A stretch of 47,365 bases of DNA from positions 1-47,365 of the forward strand of contig JAURJB010000007.1 in assembly GCA_030832455.1 (NCBI GenBank), in the 5' to 3' direction. A model generated the notes under the pieces. It had not been told where the DNA came from. It did no database searches and saw nothing but the letters and a program-made list of their open reading frames with translations. Positions 7,660 to 15,849 of the stretch are shown here, piece after piece. A program made the translations under genes and the position numbers. Positions within the stretch are counted from its first letter, which is position 1; each line of letters opens with the position of its first letter. This stretch comes from Acidimicrobiales bacterium (GTDB lineage Bacteria > Actinomycetota > Acidimicrobiia > Acidimicrobiales > Ilumatobacteraceae).

Positions 7660-9019
7660 CCTTCTCATCCGTAACGCGACGCTTGTCGCAACAGTCGACA
7701 ACCAGCGCAGCGAGATTGCTGGTGGTTGGGTTTCCATTACCGATGGTCTGATCTCAGGTGTTGGTAAATCGGGAAGCGAACCCGTAGCAACACGAGTGAT
7801 TGATGCAACTGATTGCTTGGTGACTCCAGGACTCATCAATACGCACCATCACATGTATCAAAACTTGACGCGTGCGTTTCCACCCATGACTAACGCGGCA
7901 TTGTTCGGTTGGCTCAAGACGTTGTATCCACTGTGGAGCACACTGAACGAAGAATCCGCCCATGTATCGACGTGGGTTGGTCTTGCCGAACTGGCATTGT
8001 CGGGTTGCACTACTTCGACAGATCATCTGTATGTGCATCCCGCGGGTGCTGGTGATCTATTGACCGCCTCAATTACGGCAGCACAAGACATCGGAGTGCG
8101 ATTCCATCCAACTCGTGGGTCAATGTCGTTGTCAGAAAAAGATGGTGGTCTACCACCCGACAATGTGGTGCAGGATCACGATGTGATCTTGGCCGAATCA
8201 AAACGAATGGTAGAGCTGCATCATGATCGTGCATTCGGCGCGATGGTACGTGTGGCCTTGGCTCCATGCTCGCCATTTAGCGTGACAAAAAAGTTGATGA
8301 TTGAATCAGCAGAACTTGCAGAAACGCTTGATGTACGACTGCACACACACTTTGCTGAAAACTCTGAAGACGATGATTTTTCGATTGCAACGTTTGGTTG
8401 TCGACCAACGCAATACCTGGAAGAAGTTGGCTGGCTCAGCAGTCGCACATGGGTTGCTCATTGCGTGATGCCACATCACGACGAGATTCACACGTTGGGT
8501 GCTGCGGGTATTGGTGCGGCACACTGTCCAAGCAGCAACCTCATTTTGTCGTCTGGAATTTCACCTGTGGTTGCATTGCGCAAAGCTGGGGTTCATGTTG
8601 GTCTTGGTGTTGATGGTTCGTCGTCTGCTGACTCGGCTTCGTTGTGGCTGGAGGCACGACAAGCGATGTTGTTGGCAAAACTAAAAGATGGTGCCGACGC
8701 CGGCACCGCTCGGATGGCGTTAGAAATCGCAACACGTGGCGGGGCGGGTTGTTTGGGTCGCGTTGGGGAAATTGGCGAGATTTCGGTTGGCGCTGTTGGC
8801 GATATCGCGGTGTGGTCGTTAACAGGCCCTGCATTTGCCGGCGCGATTGCTGACCCGATTGAGGCATGGTTGCGCTGTGGTCCTGTCAGTGCAAAGCATA
8901 CGATTGTGCACGGGCGATCAATAGTTGAAAATGGTCAACTGGTGAGCAACAAAGTCGATGAGATGTTGCGTACTCATCGCGTTCTTGCTCAGCGGATGCA
9001 AGCTCATTACGTCGCTTAG
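7610..9019 (+). CDS. Amidohydrolase, probable 8-oxoguanine deaminase
   Basis: A 469-residue metal-dependent deaminase of the ATZ/TRZ (COG0402) group. Metal ligands are visible: NTHHHMYQNLTRA, RLHTHFAEN, AHCVMPHHDE and GLGVDGSSSAD. The stretch after the first His cluster (LFGWLKTLYPLW) is typical of 8-oxoguanine deaminases, which convert 8-oxoguanine to urate; guanine or isocytosine-type substrates are the main alternatives. The start is uncertain: ATG 7610 overlaps the small membrane gene by 50 bp, and TTG 7643 would begin just before the conserved SDLLIRNATLV. Neither has a good ribosome site. With RidA nearby, the cluster could concern detoxification of damaged or reactive nitrogen compounds (inference). 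Confidence 0.83.
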   Translation: MLISATRVANSLTPISDLLIRNATLVATVDNQRSEIAGGWVSITDGLISGVGKSGSEPVATRVIDATDCLVTPGLINTHHHMYQNLTRAFPPMTNAALFGWLKTLYPLWSTLNEESAHVSTWVGLAELALSGCTTSTDHLYVHPAGAGDLLTASITAAQDIGVRFHPTRGSMSLSEKDGGLPPDNVVQDHDVILAESKRMVELHHDRAFGAMVRVALAPCSPFSVTKKLMIESAELAETLDVRLHTHFAENSEDDDFSIATFGCRPTQYLEEVGWLSSRTWVAHCVMPHHDEIHTLGAAGIGAAHCPSSNLILSSGISPVVALRKAGVHVGLGVDGSSSADSASLWLEARQAMLLAKLKDGADAGTARMALEIATRGGAGCLGRVGEIGEISVGAVGDIAVWSLTGPAFAGAIADPIEAWLRCGPVSAKHTIVHGRSIVENGQLVSNKVDEMLRTHRVLAQRMQAHYVA

Positions 9020-9022
9020 TTC

Positions 9023-9604
9023 ATGTTGCAACATGCGTTAGTCACGTTCCTCGCAATCTTTCTTGCCGAACTTCCGGATAAAACGATGTTTGCCACGCTG
9101 TTGTTGTCAACTCATTTCCGTCGCCGTCTTCCCGTGTGGATCGGTGTGTCATGTGGTTATGCAGTACACGTTCTTATTGCGGTGATCTTCGGTTCTGCGT
9201 TGACACGGTTGCCCGAGCGACCAATTCAATTACTCGTGGGAGTGTTGTTTGTTGTGGGTGGGTTGCTGACATGGCGATCCGGCACAGATGACGATGACGA
9301 AGCAACCGACAAATGGTCTACATCGCTGAGCAATACTCGAGTTGCATGGACGGCTGCGTCGGTCATCCTTGTTGCTGAATTTGGTGATCTCACTCAACTT
9401 GCCACCGCAGGTTTTGCAGCTCGATTTTCAGACCCACTCGCAGTGGGCATTGGCGCAGTTGTGGCGCTTTCTAGCGTGTCGGGTGTTGCTGTGTTAACCG
9501 GTTCGTGGCTAACTACAAAAGTTCCGCTGCGGGTAATTCAACGCTGTGCTGCAGTGCTGTTTTTTGGCATTGGTATTGCCACATTGATTACTGCTGCAAT
9601 TTAA
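9023..9604 (+). CDS. TMEM165/GDT1 (UPF0016) family cation exporter
   Basis: A 193-residue membrane protein with six predicted spans in two homologous halves. Each half carries the family signature E-x-x-D-(K/L)-T: AELPDKTMFAT near residue 15 and VAEFGDLTQLAT near 118. The second motif has Leu where the first has Lys. Family members transport Mn2+ or Ca2+ in exchange for protons; bacterial ones are mainly linked to Mn2+ export. It begins 3 nt after the deaminase stop. Its stop shares TTAA with the convergent regulator gene. Confidence 0.87.
   Translation: MLQHALVTFLAIFLAELPDKTMFATLLLSTHFRRRLPVWIGVSCGYAVHVLIAVIFGSALTRLPERPIQLLVGVLFVVGGLLTWRSGTDDDDEATDKWSTSLSNTRVAWTAASVILVAEFGDLTQLATAGFAARFSDPLAVGIGAVVALSSVSGVAVLTGSWLTTKVPLRVIQRCAAVLFFGIGIATLITAAI
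9601..9604. other. Shared bidirectional stop palindrome TTAA
   Basis: TAA on the plus strand at 9602-9604 ends the TMEM165-like gene; TAA on the minus strand at 9603-9601 ends the regulator gene. Confidence 0.9.
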
Positions 9605-10314
9605 CGAGTGCTCGCAGACCATTTGGATTGGCCAAAGCGGTATCCAACACTGCGCACAGTTTGAATGAGGTTGGCGTGTTCTTCGCCAAGCTTGGCGCGC
9701 AGACGCCGAATGTGAACGTCAACTGTTCGTGCTCCGCCGAAATACTCATAACCCCATACTCGAGACAACAAAGTTTCGCGTGAAAACACTTTGCCAGGGT
9801 TTTGAGCGAGAAACTTCAGCAACTCATACTCCATGAAGGTGAGATCGAGTGCCTGACCGCCAAATGATGCCTGATACGTTTCGACATTGAGTACAAGGCC
9901 GCTGTATTCAATAAGTGACTCGCGGTTGCCTTTGATTTCAAACCAGAACATGTGGCGAATGCGAGCTTCGAGTTCGCGTGGGTGAAACGGCGCGAGGCAG
10001 AAGTCGTCAAACAGATCGTCGCGTAACTCGAGATCGGGAAGTTGACCGCCATTGACGAGTACCAAGATGCGTTCAACAGGAACATCTCGTTTGCGCAACG
10101 AGCGACACAACGACCAACCACCTTCTGGGTCTTCATCGCACATAATGATCGCCCCGGACCAGCCTTCGGTAGGTTCACATTTGGCAGCCTCTTCGGCAGA
10201 AGACACTGCTTTCCAGCGAAATCCAGCCAGGTCGAGAGTTCGTGCCATATCAATCGGCGCAGGCGATGGAAAGACTGCGAGCATATTGCTGAGGCGGTCG
10301 GTGGTATTGGCCAT
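9601..10314 (-). CDS. glnR: GlnR-like OmpR-family orphan response regulator
   Basis: A 237-residue two-domain regulator: N-terminal receiver-like domain (about 1-115) and C-terminal winged-helix DNA-binding domain (LTFMEYELLKFLAQNPGKVFSRETLL, RTVDVHIRRLRAKLGE, IQTVRSVGYRF). The receiver lacks the usual pocket: no early acidic pair, and the switch lysine is replaced (CLAPFHPREL in place of KPF). Loss of the phosphorylation pocket is a hallmark of actinobacterial GlnR, the nitrogen regulator. The gene follows glnA with 2 nt between stop and ATG 10314, and glnII lies just upstream, which strongly supports a nitrogen role. No kinase gene is nearby. The frame is open further upstream inside glnA, but the domain begins here. 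Confidence 0.78.
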   Translation of the reverse strand: MANTTDRLSNMLAVFPSPAPIDMARTLDLAGFRWKAVSSAEEAAKCEPTEGWSGAIIMCDEDPEGGWSLCRSLRKRDVPVERILVLVNGGQLPDLELRDDLFDDFCLAPFHPRELEARIRHMFWFEIKGNRESLIEYSGLVLNVETYQASFGGQALDLTFMEYELLKFLAQNPGKVFSRETLLSRVWGYEYFGGARTVDVHIRRLRAKLGEEHANLIQTVRSVGYRFGQSKWSASTR

Positions 10315-10316
10315 GT

Positions 10317-11663
10317 TTAGATGGATTTGAGGTAGCGACCGAGTTCGTATTCGCTGATATGGGTTTTGTACGAACGCCATTCAGCACGCTTATTACGCAA
10401 GAACCATTCAAAAATGTGATCACCAAGCGCATCGGCAACAAGTGACGAATTCTCCATCACGCGTAAAGCATCTGATAGTGATTGAGGAAGTTGTTGAATT
10501 CCCATTTTTTCCAAGGCAGCATCGTCCATCTCAAATAGGTTTGCATCTGCTTCGGTGGGTAGTTCATAGCCCTGTTCGATGCCGCGCATTCCTGCCGCCA
10601 AAATGACAGAGAAGGCCAAGTATGGGTTGCATGCCGGATCGGGTGATCGGTATTCAATTCGTGTTGCCTGATCGCTTCCACGTTTTGGAATAGGAACTCG
10701 AATCAGACCACTGCGGTTATTACGTGCCCAAGAGATGTGAACTGGTGCTTCAAAGCCAGGCACCAGTCGCTTATACGAGTTAACCGTTTGATTAGTAACC
10801 GCAGTAATTTCTGCAGCATGGCGCAACAGTCCCGCCATAAAACTTTTAGCGGTTGGTGACAAGTTGTACGCATCATCAGGACTATGGAAGGCATTGTTCT
10901 CACCTTCAAATAGTGAGAGGTGCAGGTGCATGCCCGAGCCCTGAATTGTTTCGAGTGGCTTGGGCATAAACGTTGCGTGTACATCATGAAGTGCAGCAAT
11001 TTCTTTGACAACGAATCGAAATGTCATCACACTGTCGGCCATGGTCAGCGCATCGGTGTGACGGAGATCGATTTCATGTTGGCTCGGTGCATCTTCATGA
11101 AAGCTGTACTCGACAGGAATGCTCATGGTCTCGAGTGTGCGAATAGTTTCTTTGCGCAGTGAACTTGCAATATCGGCACTCGTGAGATCGAAGAAACCAC
11201 CTTGGTCAAGGAGAACGGGTTTGTTTGAACCTACAGGTGGAGCGAAATAAAAGTATTCAATGTCTGGTGCGATGTAGAACGAGTAACCCTTGTCCCGCGC
11301 AGCATTGAGATTGCGGCGCAACACCTGACGAGGGTCGCCATCAAAAGGAGTTCCATCTAGTTTTGCGATATCGCAAAACACACGGGCTTCTGCACCTTTT
11401 GCATCTGCCCAAGGCAATACCTCAAATGTGTTGGCATCAGGAATCGCGAGCACATCGCTTTCTTGCACGCGGCTGAATCCATCAATTGAAGAACCATCAA
11501 ATGACATGCCGTCATTAAGTGCGTTCTCCATTTCGGCGGGGCTAATCGCAAATGACTTGAGGTTGCCAAGAACATCGGTGAACCACAGGCGAACAAGGCG
11601 AATGCCGCGCTCTTCAACAGTGCGAAGCACATAGTCACGCTGGTGCTCATGCATGGTGGACAT
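10317..11663 (-). CDS. glnA: Glutamine synthetase type I
   Basis: A 448-residue GSI that makes glutamine from glutamate, ammonia and ATP in the cytosol as a dodecamer. Visible motifs: FDGSSIDGF near 54, EYFYFAPP, HEDAPSQHEIDLR, the ATP loop KPLETIQGSGMHLHLSLF, and NRSGLIRVPIP with RIEYRSPDPACNPYLAF. The length and the absence of the NLYDLPP-type adenylylation tyrosine match the GSI-alpha class (GlnA2-like in mycobacteria) rather than the adenylylated GSI-beta class. ATG 11663 is used, with ggagg 12 nt upstream; ATG 11654 is also possible. Only 27 bp separate the start from the glnII terminator, so part of its transcription may be read-through from glnII. Confidence 0.93.
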   Translation of the reverse strand: MSTMHEHQRDYVLRTVEERGIRLVRLWFTDVLGNLKSFAISPAEMENALNDGMSFDGSSIDGFSRVQESDVLAIPDANTFEVLPWADAKGAEARVFCDIAKLDGTPFDGDPRQVLRRNLNAARDKGYSFYIAPDIEYFYFAPPVGSNKPVLLDQGGFFDLTSADIASSLRKETIRTLETMSIPVEYSFHEDAPSQHEIDLRHTDALTMADSVMTFRFVVKEIAALHDVHATFMPKPLETIQGSGMHLHLSLFEGENNAFHSPDDAYNLSPTAKSFMAGLLRHAAEITAVTNQTVNSYKRLVPGFEAPVHISWARNNRSGLIRVPIPKRGSDQATRIEYRSPDPACNPYLAFSVILAAGMRGIEQGYELPTEADANLFEMDDAALEKMGIQQLPQSLSDALRVMENSSLVADALGDHIFEWFLRNKRAEWRSYKTHISEYELGRYLKSI

Positions 11664-11690
11664 ATCTACAGTCTGCCTCCATAAATAAAC

Positions 11691-11724
11691 AACGGCACCG
11701 AGGAACCGGATCCTCGGTGCCGTT
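11691..11724 (-). terminator. Intrinsic terminator after glnII
   Basis: A perfect 14-bp inverted repeat (AACGGCACCGAGGA at 11691-11704, complement at 11711-11724) with a 6-nt loop. On the minus strand the stem is followed by gtttatttat, an imperfect U tract. It lies between glnII (stop at 11752) and glnA (start 11663). Confidence 0.88.
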
Positions 11725-11751
11725 GAGGCTTATTTGCGCCTATTTGGCGAG

Positions 11752-12849
11752 TTACTTCTTCTTCTTTTTTGGAGCAACCTTTTTCTTTGAGGTGGCTTTC
11801 TTAGCCGCTTTCTTTGGAGCCTTTTTGCTTGCCGCAGGTAGTTTTGCGGCGCCGCAGACGGTCTCCATGATTAAGCGTGTGACGACGTATGGGTCGACGT
11901 TGGCATTAGGACGACGATCTTCGGCGTAGCCCTTGCCATCGCGAGCAACCTGCCATGGAATGCGAACTGATGCACCACGGTTTGATACGCCGTAACTGAA
12001 CTTGTCCCACGGGGCAGTTTCGTGCTTGCCAGTAAGGCGGCTCTGAATGTCATCGCCATAGTTGTTGACGTGTTCCATCACACGTGAACCAAGTGCATCA
12101 CATGCTGCTTCGATTGCTGCGTAGCTTTGACGCATTGCTTTGGTTGAGAAGTTGGTGTGTGCACCCGCGCCGTTCCAGTCGCCCTTTTGTGGCTTGGCTG
12201 CATACGAGATCACCACGTTGTGATCTTCCGCGATGCGATCAAGCAACCAACGGCCAACGATCAGATGATCGCTCACGGTAAGTGCATCTGCCGCACCAAT
12301 CTGGAACTCCCACTGACCAGGCATTACTTCTGCGTTTGTTCCTTCAATCATGAGTCCTGCTTCAATGCACGCCCATGTGTGCTCTTCGATGATGTCGCGT
12401 CCCATGACACGACCTGCACCAACGCCGCAGTAGTACGGGCCCTGTGGACCAGGCTCTCCGCCTGCTTCAGGAAAACCATACGGACGACCATCAAGTCGCA
12501 TCATCGTGTATTCCTGTTCGATTCCGTAGATCATGCCGTGCGCTGCATATTGCTTTGAAGCTTCTGCACACAATGAACGTGTATTCGTTGGGTGTGGCTT
12601 TTCGCTTTGCGCAAGCATTACTTCGCACAGCACCAAAATGTTTTTGCCACCGCGAAGTGGATCAGGACAGGTGAACACTGGCTTGAGCATGCAGTCAGAT
12701 GCATCTCCAGTTGCTTGCTCGGTTGATGATCCGTCGAAGCCCCAGATTGGTGGAGTCTTGACGCTGTTGTCGAGAATTTTTGTCTTTGATCGCAGCATCG
12801 GTGTTGGCTGATGACCGTCGATCCAGATGTATTCCGCTTGATATGGCAT
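11752..12849 (-). CDS. glnII: Glutamine synthetase type II with C-terminal poly-lysine tail
   Basis: A 365-residue eukaryote-like GSII. The enzyme part (1 to about 340) has FDGSSTEQATGDASDC, GIEQEYTMMRLDGRPYGFP, PGQWEFQIG, GAGAHTNFSTKAMR and NRGASVRIP, all typical of GlnII. After the normal end (LIMETVCGA) comes a tail of about 25 residues made mostly of Lys and Ala (SKKAPKKAAKKATSKKK... ending KKKKK), which I do not know from other GlnII proteins. A good ribosome site ggaagga precedes ATG 12849. The upstream region, shared with nadE, holds a 9-bp palindrome and a candidate GlnR box. Many nitrogen-responsive actinobacteria carry both GSI and GSII, the latter induced under nitrogen limitation. 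Confidence 0.92.
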   Translation of the reverse strand: MPYQAEYIWIDGHQPTPMLRSKTKILDNSVKTPPIWGFDGSSTEQATGDASDCMLKPVFTCPDPLRGGKNILVLCEVMLAQSEKPHPTNTRSLCAEASKQYAAHGMIYGIEQEYTMMRLDGRPYGFPEAGGEPGPQGPYYCGVGAGRVMGRDIIEEHTWACIEAGLMIEGTNAEVMPGQWEFQIGAADALTVSDHLIVGRWLLDRIAEDHNVVISYAAKPQKGDWNGAGAHTNFSTKAMRQSYAAIEAACDALGSRVMEHVNNYGDDIQSRLTGKHETAPWDKFSYGVSNRGASVRIPWQVARDGKGYAEDRRPNANVDPYVVTRLIMETVCGAAKLPAASKKAPKKAAKKATSKKKVAPKKKKK

Positions 12850-12868
12850 TGCTTGTCCTTCCGGTTGG

Positions 12869-12893
12869 GAATTCGGGCCATAACCCCGAATTC
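12869..12893. promoter_or_regulatory. Perfect 9-bp inverted repeat upstream of glnII
   Basis: GAATTCGGG at 12869-12877 and CCCGAATTC at 12885-12893, with a 7-nt spacer. It stands 20-44 nt before the glnII ATG, so it is either an operator or a hairpin at the 5' end of the glnII leader. Confidence 0.6.
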
Positions 12894-12932
12894 GGATATG
12901 GCTACATTCTCAACGATGGGGATTTCGCCCCC

Positions 12933-12959
12933 GTTGCCCAAATGTGAACGCTTTGTGAA
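12933..12959. promoter_or_regulatory. Candidate GlnR box (three half-sites, 11-bp period)
   Basis: On the minus strand TTCAC-n6-TTCAC-n6-GCAAC, i.e. two overlapping AC-n9-AC units, the pattern reported for actinobacterial GlnR. It lies between glnII and nadE, about 84-110 bp before the glnII ATG and 25-51 bp before the nadE GTG. A poor -35 for glnII fits an activator-dependent promoter. Confidence 0.5.
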
Positions 12960-12971
12960 GTTGTTGACCCC

Positions 12972-12977
12972 TAGCCT
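12972..12977 (+). promoter_or_regulatory. -10 box of nadE (leaderless type)
   Basis: TAGCCT, 6 nt (gaaacc), then GTG 12984. Confidence 0.55.
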
Positions 12978-12983
12978 GAAACC

Positions 12984-14675
12984 GTGGAGCAGAAATCGCG
13001 AAAAGTGAGGGTGGGGTTGGCTCAGATCAATCCGTCTGTGGGCGATATTGACGGCAATTCACGGCGCATCCTCGATCACTACGCCACAGCCGAAGCGGCG
13101 GGGTGCGACATAGTGGTGTTTCCCGAATTATCGGTGACGGGGTATCCGCCAGAAGACCTGGTCTTAAAACCAGGGTTTGTGAGTGCCAATCAGACAGCCA
13201 TGCGTGAAATAGTTGCCACCACACGATCGTGTGTAGCGGTCTTTGGGTTTGTCGATGGCCAACTTGGGTCGTTGCGCAACTCTGCGGTAGTTGCGAGTAA
13301 CGGTGTCGTGCATGGCACCTATAACAAACAGCTCCTGCCCAATTACAGCGTGTTTGACGAAGAGCGATATTTCGTGCCGGGAGATGGATTCTCGCTATTC
13401 ACGATTGCTGGTGTCACGGTGGGTATCACGATTTGTGAAGACATCTGGCAACCAGATGGCCCTGTGCAAACACAGGCGCAAGCGGGTGCTGCTCTCAACA
13501 TCAACATCAACGGTTCACCATTCCATCGTGGCAAGTTTGCCGAACGTCAAGCAATGGTGAGCGCACGAGCACAAGCAAATAGCTGCGCAATCGTTTATGT
13601 CAATCAGGTATGTGGCCAGGATGAATTGGTGTTCGATGGCGGAAGCATGGTGTTTGATCAGCAAGGTGAGCTGAAACTACGGATGAATCAATACGTCGAA
13701 GATCTTGTTGTCATCGATCTTGATGTAGTTGATTCAGATGTACCGGTCTCGGCTCCACTTGTTGCAGTCTCTTCGACCATGCGAAGCAATTCGGACACCC
13801 ACACTGGTCACATCGCACCTCTTGCAAGTGATCTTGAACAAGTTTTGGGTGCGTTGGTGATTGGTACACGCGACTACGTTCGAAAAAATGGATTCACGGA
13901 TGTGGTCATTGGTCTTTCTGGTGGAATCGATTCTGCGCTCGTGGCAGCGATTGCCGTTGAGGCACTTGGCGCACAACATGTGCACGGTGTTTCGATGCCA
14001 TCGCGTTATTCAAGTGAAGGATCGCGAACTGACGCCGCATCACTTGCTCGAAATCTTGGCATTGATATGCAGACGATTTCAATCGAGCCGGCGTTCTCGG
14101 CTTACCTCGACATGACTGCGCGGAGTTTTGCTGGTCGTGATGCCGATCTGACAGAGGAAAATCTTCAAAGCCGAGTGCGCGGTACGACACTGATGGCGTT
14201 GTCGAACAAGTTTGGTTGGATGGTGCTCACAACGGGTAACAAGAGCGAACTCGCTGTTGGTTATTTCACGCTGTATGGCGATTCGGTTGGTGGATATGCC
14301 GTGATTAAGGATTTGCTAAAGACCACCGTGTACGACTTATGCCGATTTGTCAATCAGCGGGCGGGTCGTGAATTGATTCCTGAAGCAGTGATAGTTAAGC
14401 CACCTTCTGCCGAGCTTCGTCCCGATCAGCGCGATGATCAATCATTGCCACCATATGAAGTGTTAGATCCCATCTTGGAGTTATATGTTGAGCAAGATCG
14501 CACAGCTGCAGAAATCATTGCGCTAGGCCACGACGAACAGATCGTGAGACGAATCGCGCGACTGGTTGACACCAATGAATACAAACGACGCCAAGGGCCA
14601 CCAGGTGTTCGGGTGTCGTTGAAGGCGTTTGGTAAAGACCGTCGATTGCCAATTACGAATGCCTACCGTGGTTAA
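12984..14675 (+). CDS. nadE: Glutamine-dependent NAD+ synthetase
   Basis: A 563-residue fusion enzyme that amidates nicotinate adenine dinucleotide to NAD+, the last step of NAD synthesis. The N-terminal nitrilase-type glutaminase domain (residues 8-270) shows its Glu-Lys-Cys triad in FPELSVTGYPPEDL, NKQLLPNYSVFDEERYF and ITICEDIW. The C-terminal synthetase domain begins with the ATP pyrophosphatase loop GLSGGIDSALVA near residue 310 and includes TTGNKSELAVGYFTLYGD and the late PPSAELRPDQRDDQSLPPYE. The GTG start is supported by TAGCCT 6 nt upstream. Because the enzyme uses glutamine as amide donor, the divergent pairing with glnII over a possible GlnR box is functionally reasonable. The stop shares TTAA with the convergent MFS gene. 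Confidence 0.94.
   Translation: MEQKSRKVRVGLAQINPSVGDIDGNSRRILDHYATAEAAGCDIVVFPELSVTGYPPEDLVLKPGFVSANQTAMREIVATTRSCVAVFGFVDGQLGSLRNSAVVASNGVVHGTYNKQLLPNYSVFDEERYFVPGDGFSLFTIAGVTVGITICEDIWQPDGPVQTQAQAGAALNININGSPFHRGKFAERQAMVSARAQANSCAIVYVNQVCGQDELVFDGGSMVFDQQGELKLRMNQYVEDLVVIDLDVVDSDVPVSAPLVAVSSTMRSNSDTHTGHIAPLASDLEQVLGALVIGTRDYVRKNGFTDVVIGLSGGIDSALVAAIAVEALGAQHVHGVSMPSRYSSEGSRTDAASLARNLGIDMQTISIEPAFSAYLDMTARSFAGRDADLTEENLQSRVRGTTLMALSNKFGWMVLTTGNKSELAVGYFTLYGDSVGGYAVIKDLLKTTVYDLCRFVNQRAGRELIPEAVIVKPPSAELRPDQRDDQSLPPYEVLDPILELYVEQDRTAAEIIALGHDEQIVRRIARLVDTNEYKRRQGPPGVRVSLKAFGKDRRLPITNAYRG
14672..14675. other. Shared bidirectional stop palindrome TTAA
   Basis: TAA on the plus strand at 14673-14675 ends nadE; TAA on the minus strand at 14674-14672 ends the MFS gene. 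Confidence 0.9.
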
Positions 14676-15847
14676 CGGCTAGCAACTTTTTTGTGAGCAG
14701 TAATCACCACTGCGCCGAGTAGACCGAATAAGGCGCCCATGAGCGCTGGGCCACCAACGCCGAATCGTTCAAAGAGCCGCGTTGCAACAACTGCCATAAC
14801 TGCACGCCCAAGTGTTCCTGCACCAAGCACCCAACCAAGGCCGGTACCTGGGCTATTTGGAACGAGGGTTGTTGCAAGTGGCAACAAACTGACAACAGAA
14901 AATTCAAAACCAAGGAAATAGACGAAGACAGCAATGATTCCCAGTGCAAAGTTGCCTGATGCAACACTCAACAGAATGCCCGCGGGAATGATTAATAGTG
15001 CGCCAAATGCAATGCTGCGTTCTTTGCCCCAACCATCAGTAAGCCGTGAGCTGCCAACTGATGCAACAAGCTCGACGAGTCCGATTGAAAACCCCGCGAC
15101 CGCAAGTTGGGCTGCACCAAAACCGAACTCTTCTTCAAGCCAGGCGCCAAATGTAACGAACAGATTTTGTGCACTACACATAATGCAGAACATGGCGGCC
15201 ACGACATACCACGACTTTCCCGTTACTCGTTGTGGCGTCGATGTGTGGTTTTCGTGCAAGATGCGCGGGGCGTTGGTGACGCGACCATAGATAGCGATCA
15301 TTGAGATGATCAAACACAACACCGCAAATGCGAAACCAACGCGCCACTGAAAAACTGCAGTAATCAAACCCATGAGTGACACACCGACCAACAGTCCAAG
15401 TGCCCATGCGGTTTCGGTAAGTCCAACAATTTTTCCGCGTTGCTCATAAGGAACAAAGTCGGCAATCCATGCACCAAGACCAAGATCAAAACTCTGTTTG
15501 GTAAGCGCCAGCACGGTGACACCAACGGCAAACAGAATTGGTGTTGTGGAAAGTGCGGCAATGGTGCACCCAAGTGCCGAACCAGCCAACCCGAGCATCA
15601 TGCTGTTGCGGTGAGTGAGCCGGTCAACTATTCGTCCAGCAAGTGGTGAACAAAATCCGGTGAGTTCACTGGCAAAGATTGCGACACCAAGTGTGGATAG
15701 TGAAACATCAAATCCGCGCGCGATGGTCGCCAGAAACAGCGGTGCAAATCGATACGCAGCGTTGGCAACAAGACGTGCAAACGTGACGATCGTGATGTTG
15801 CGACGGATTTCGGAGTCAAATGACTCATCAAGCAAGCGGTGCAACAC
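14672..15847 (-). CDS. Major facilitator superfamily transporter
   Basis: A 391-residue inner-membrane protein with about 12 hydrophobic segments in two halves joined by a polar loop near residues 190-215. The signature loop between spans 2 and 3 reads GRIVDRLTHRN (the G-x-x-x-D-R-x-x-R-R pattern of MFS), and the second half has the matching SRLTDGWGKERS. YEQRGKIVGLTETAWALG near 140 is also typical of drug/sugar-type MFS proteins. The substrate is unknown. The GTG start at 15847 lies 2 nt after the stop of the histidine phosphatase gene, so they form one operon. Confidence 0.85.
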   Translation of the reverse strand: MLHRLLDESFDSEIRRNITIVTFARLVANAAYRFAPLFLATIARGFDVSLSTLGVAIFASELTGFCSPLAGRIVDRLTHRNSMMLGLAGSALGCTIAALSTTPILFAVGVTVLALTKQSFDLGLGAWIADFVPYEQRGKIVGLTETAWALGLLVGVSLMGLITAVFQWRVGFAFAVLCLIISMIAIYGRVTNAPRILHENHTSTPQRVTGKSWYVVAAMFCIMCSAQNLFVTFGAWLEEEFGFGAAQLAVAGFSIGLVELVASVGSSRLTDGWGKERSIAFGALLIIPAGILLSVASGNFALGIIAVFVYFLGFEFSVVSLLPLATTLVPNSPGTGLGWVLGAGTLGRAVMAVVATRLFERFGVGGPALMGALFGLLGAVVITAHKKVASR

Positions 15848-15849
15848 GG

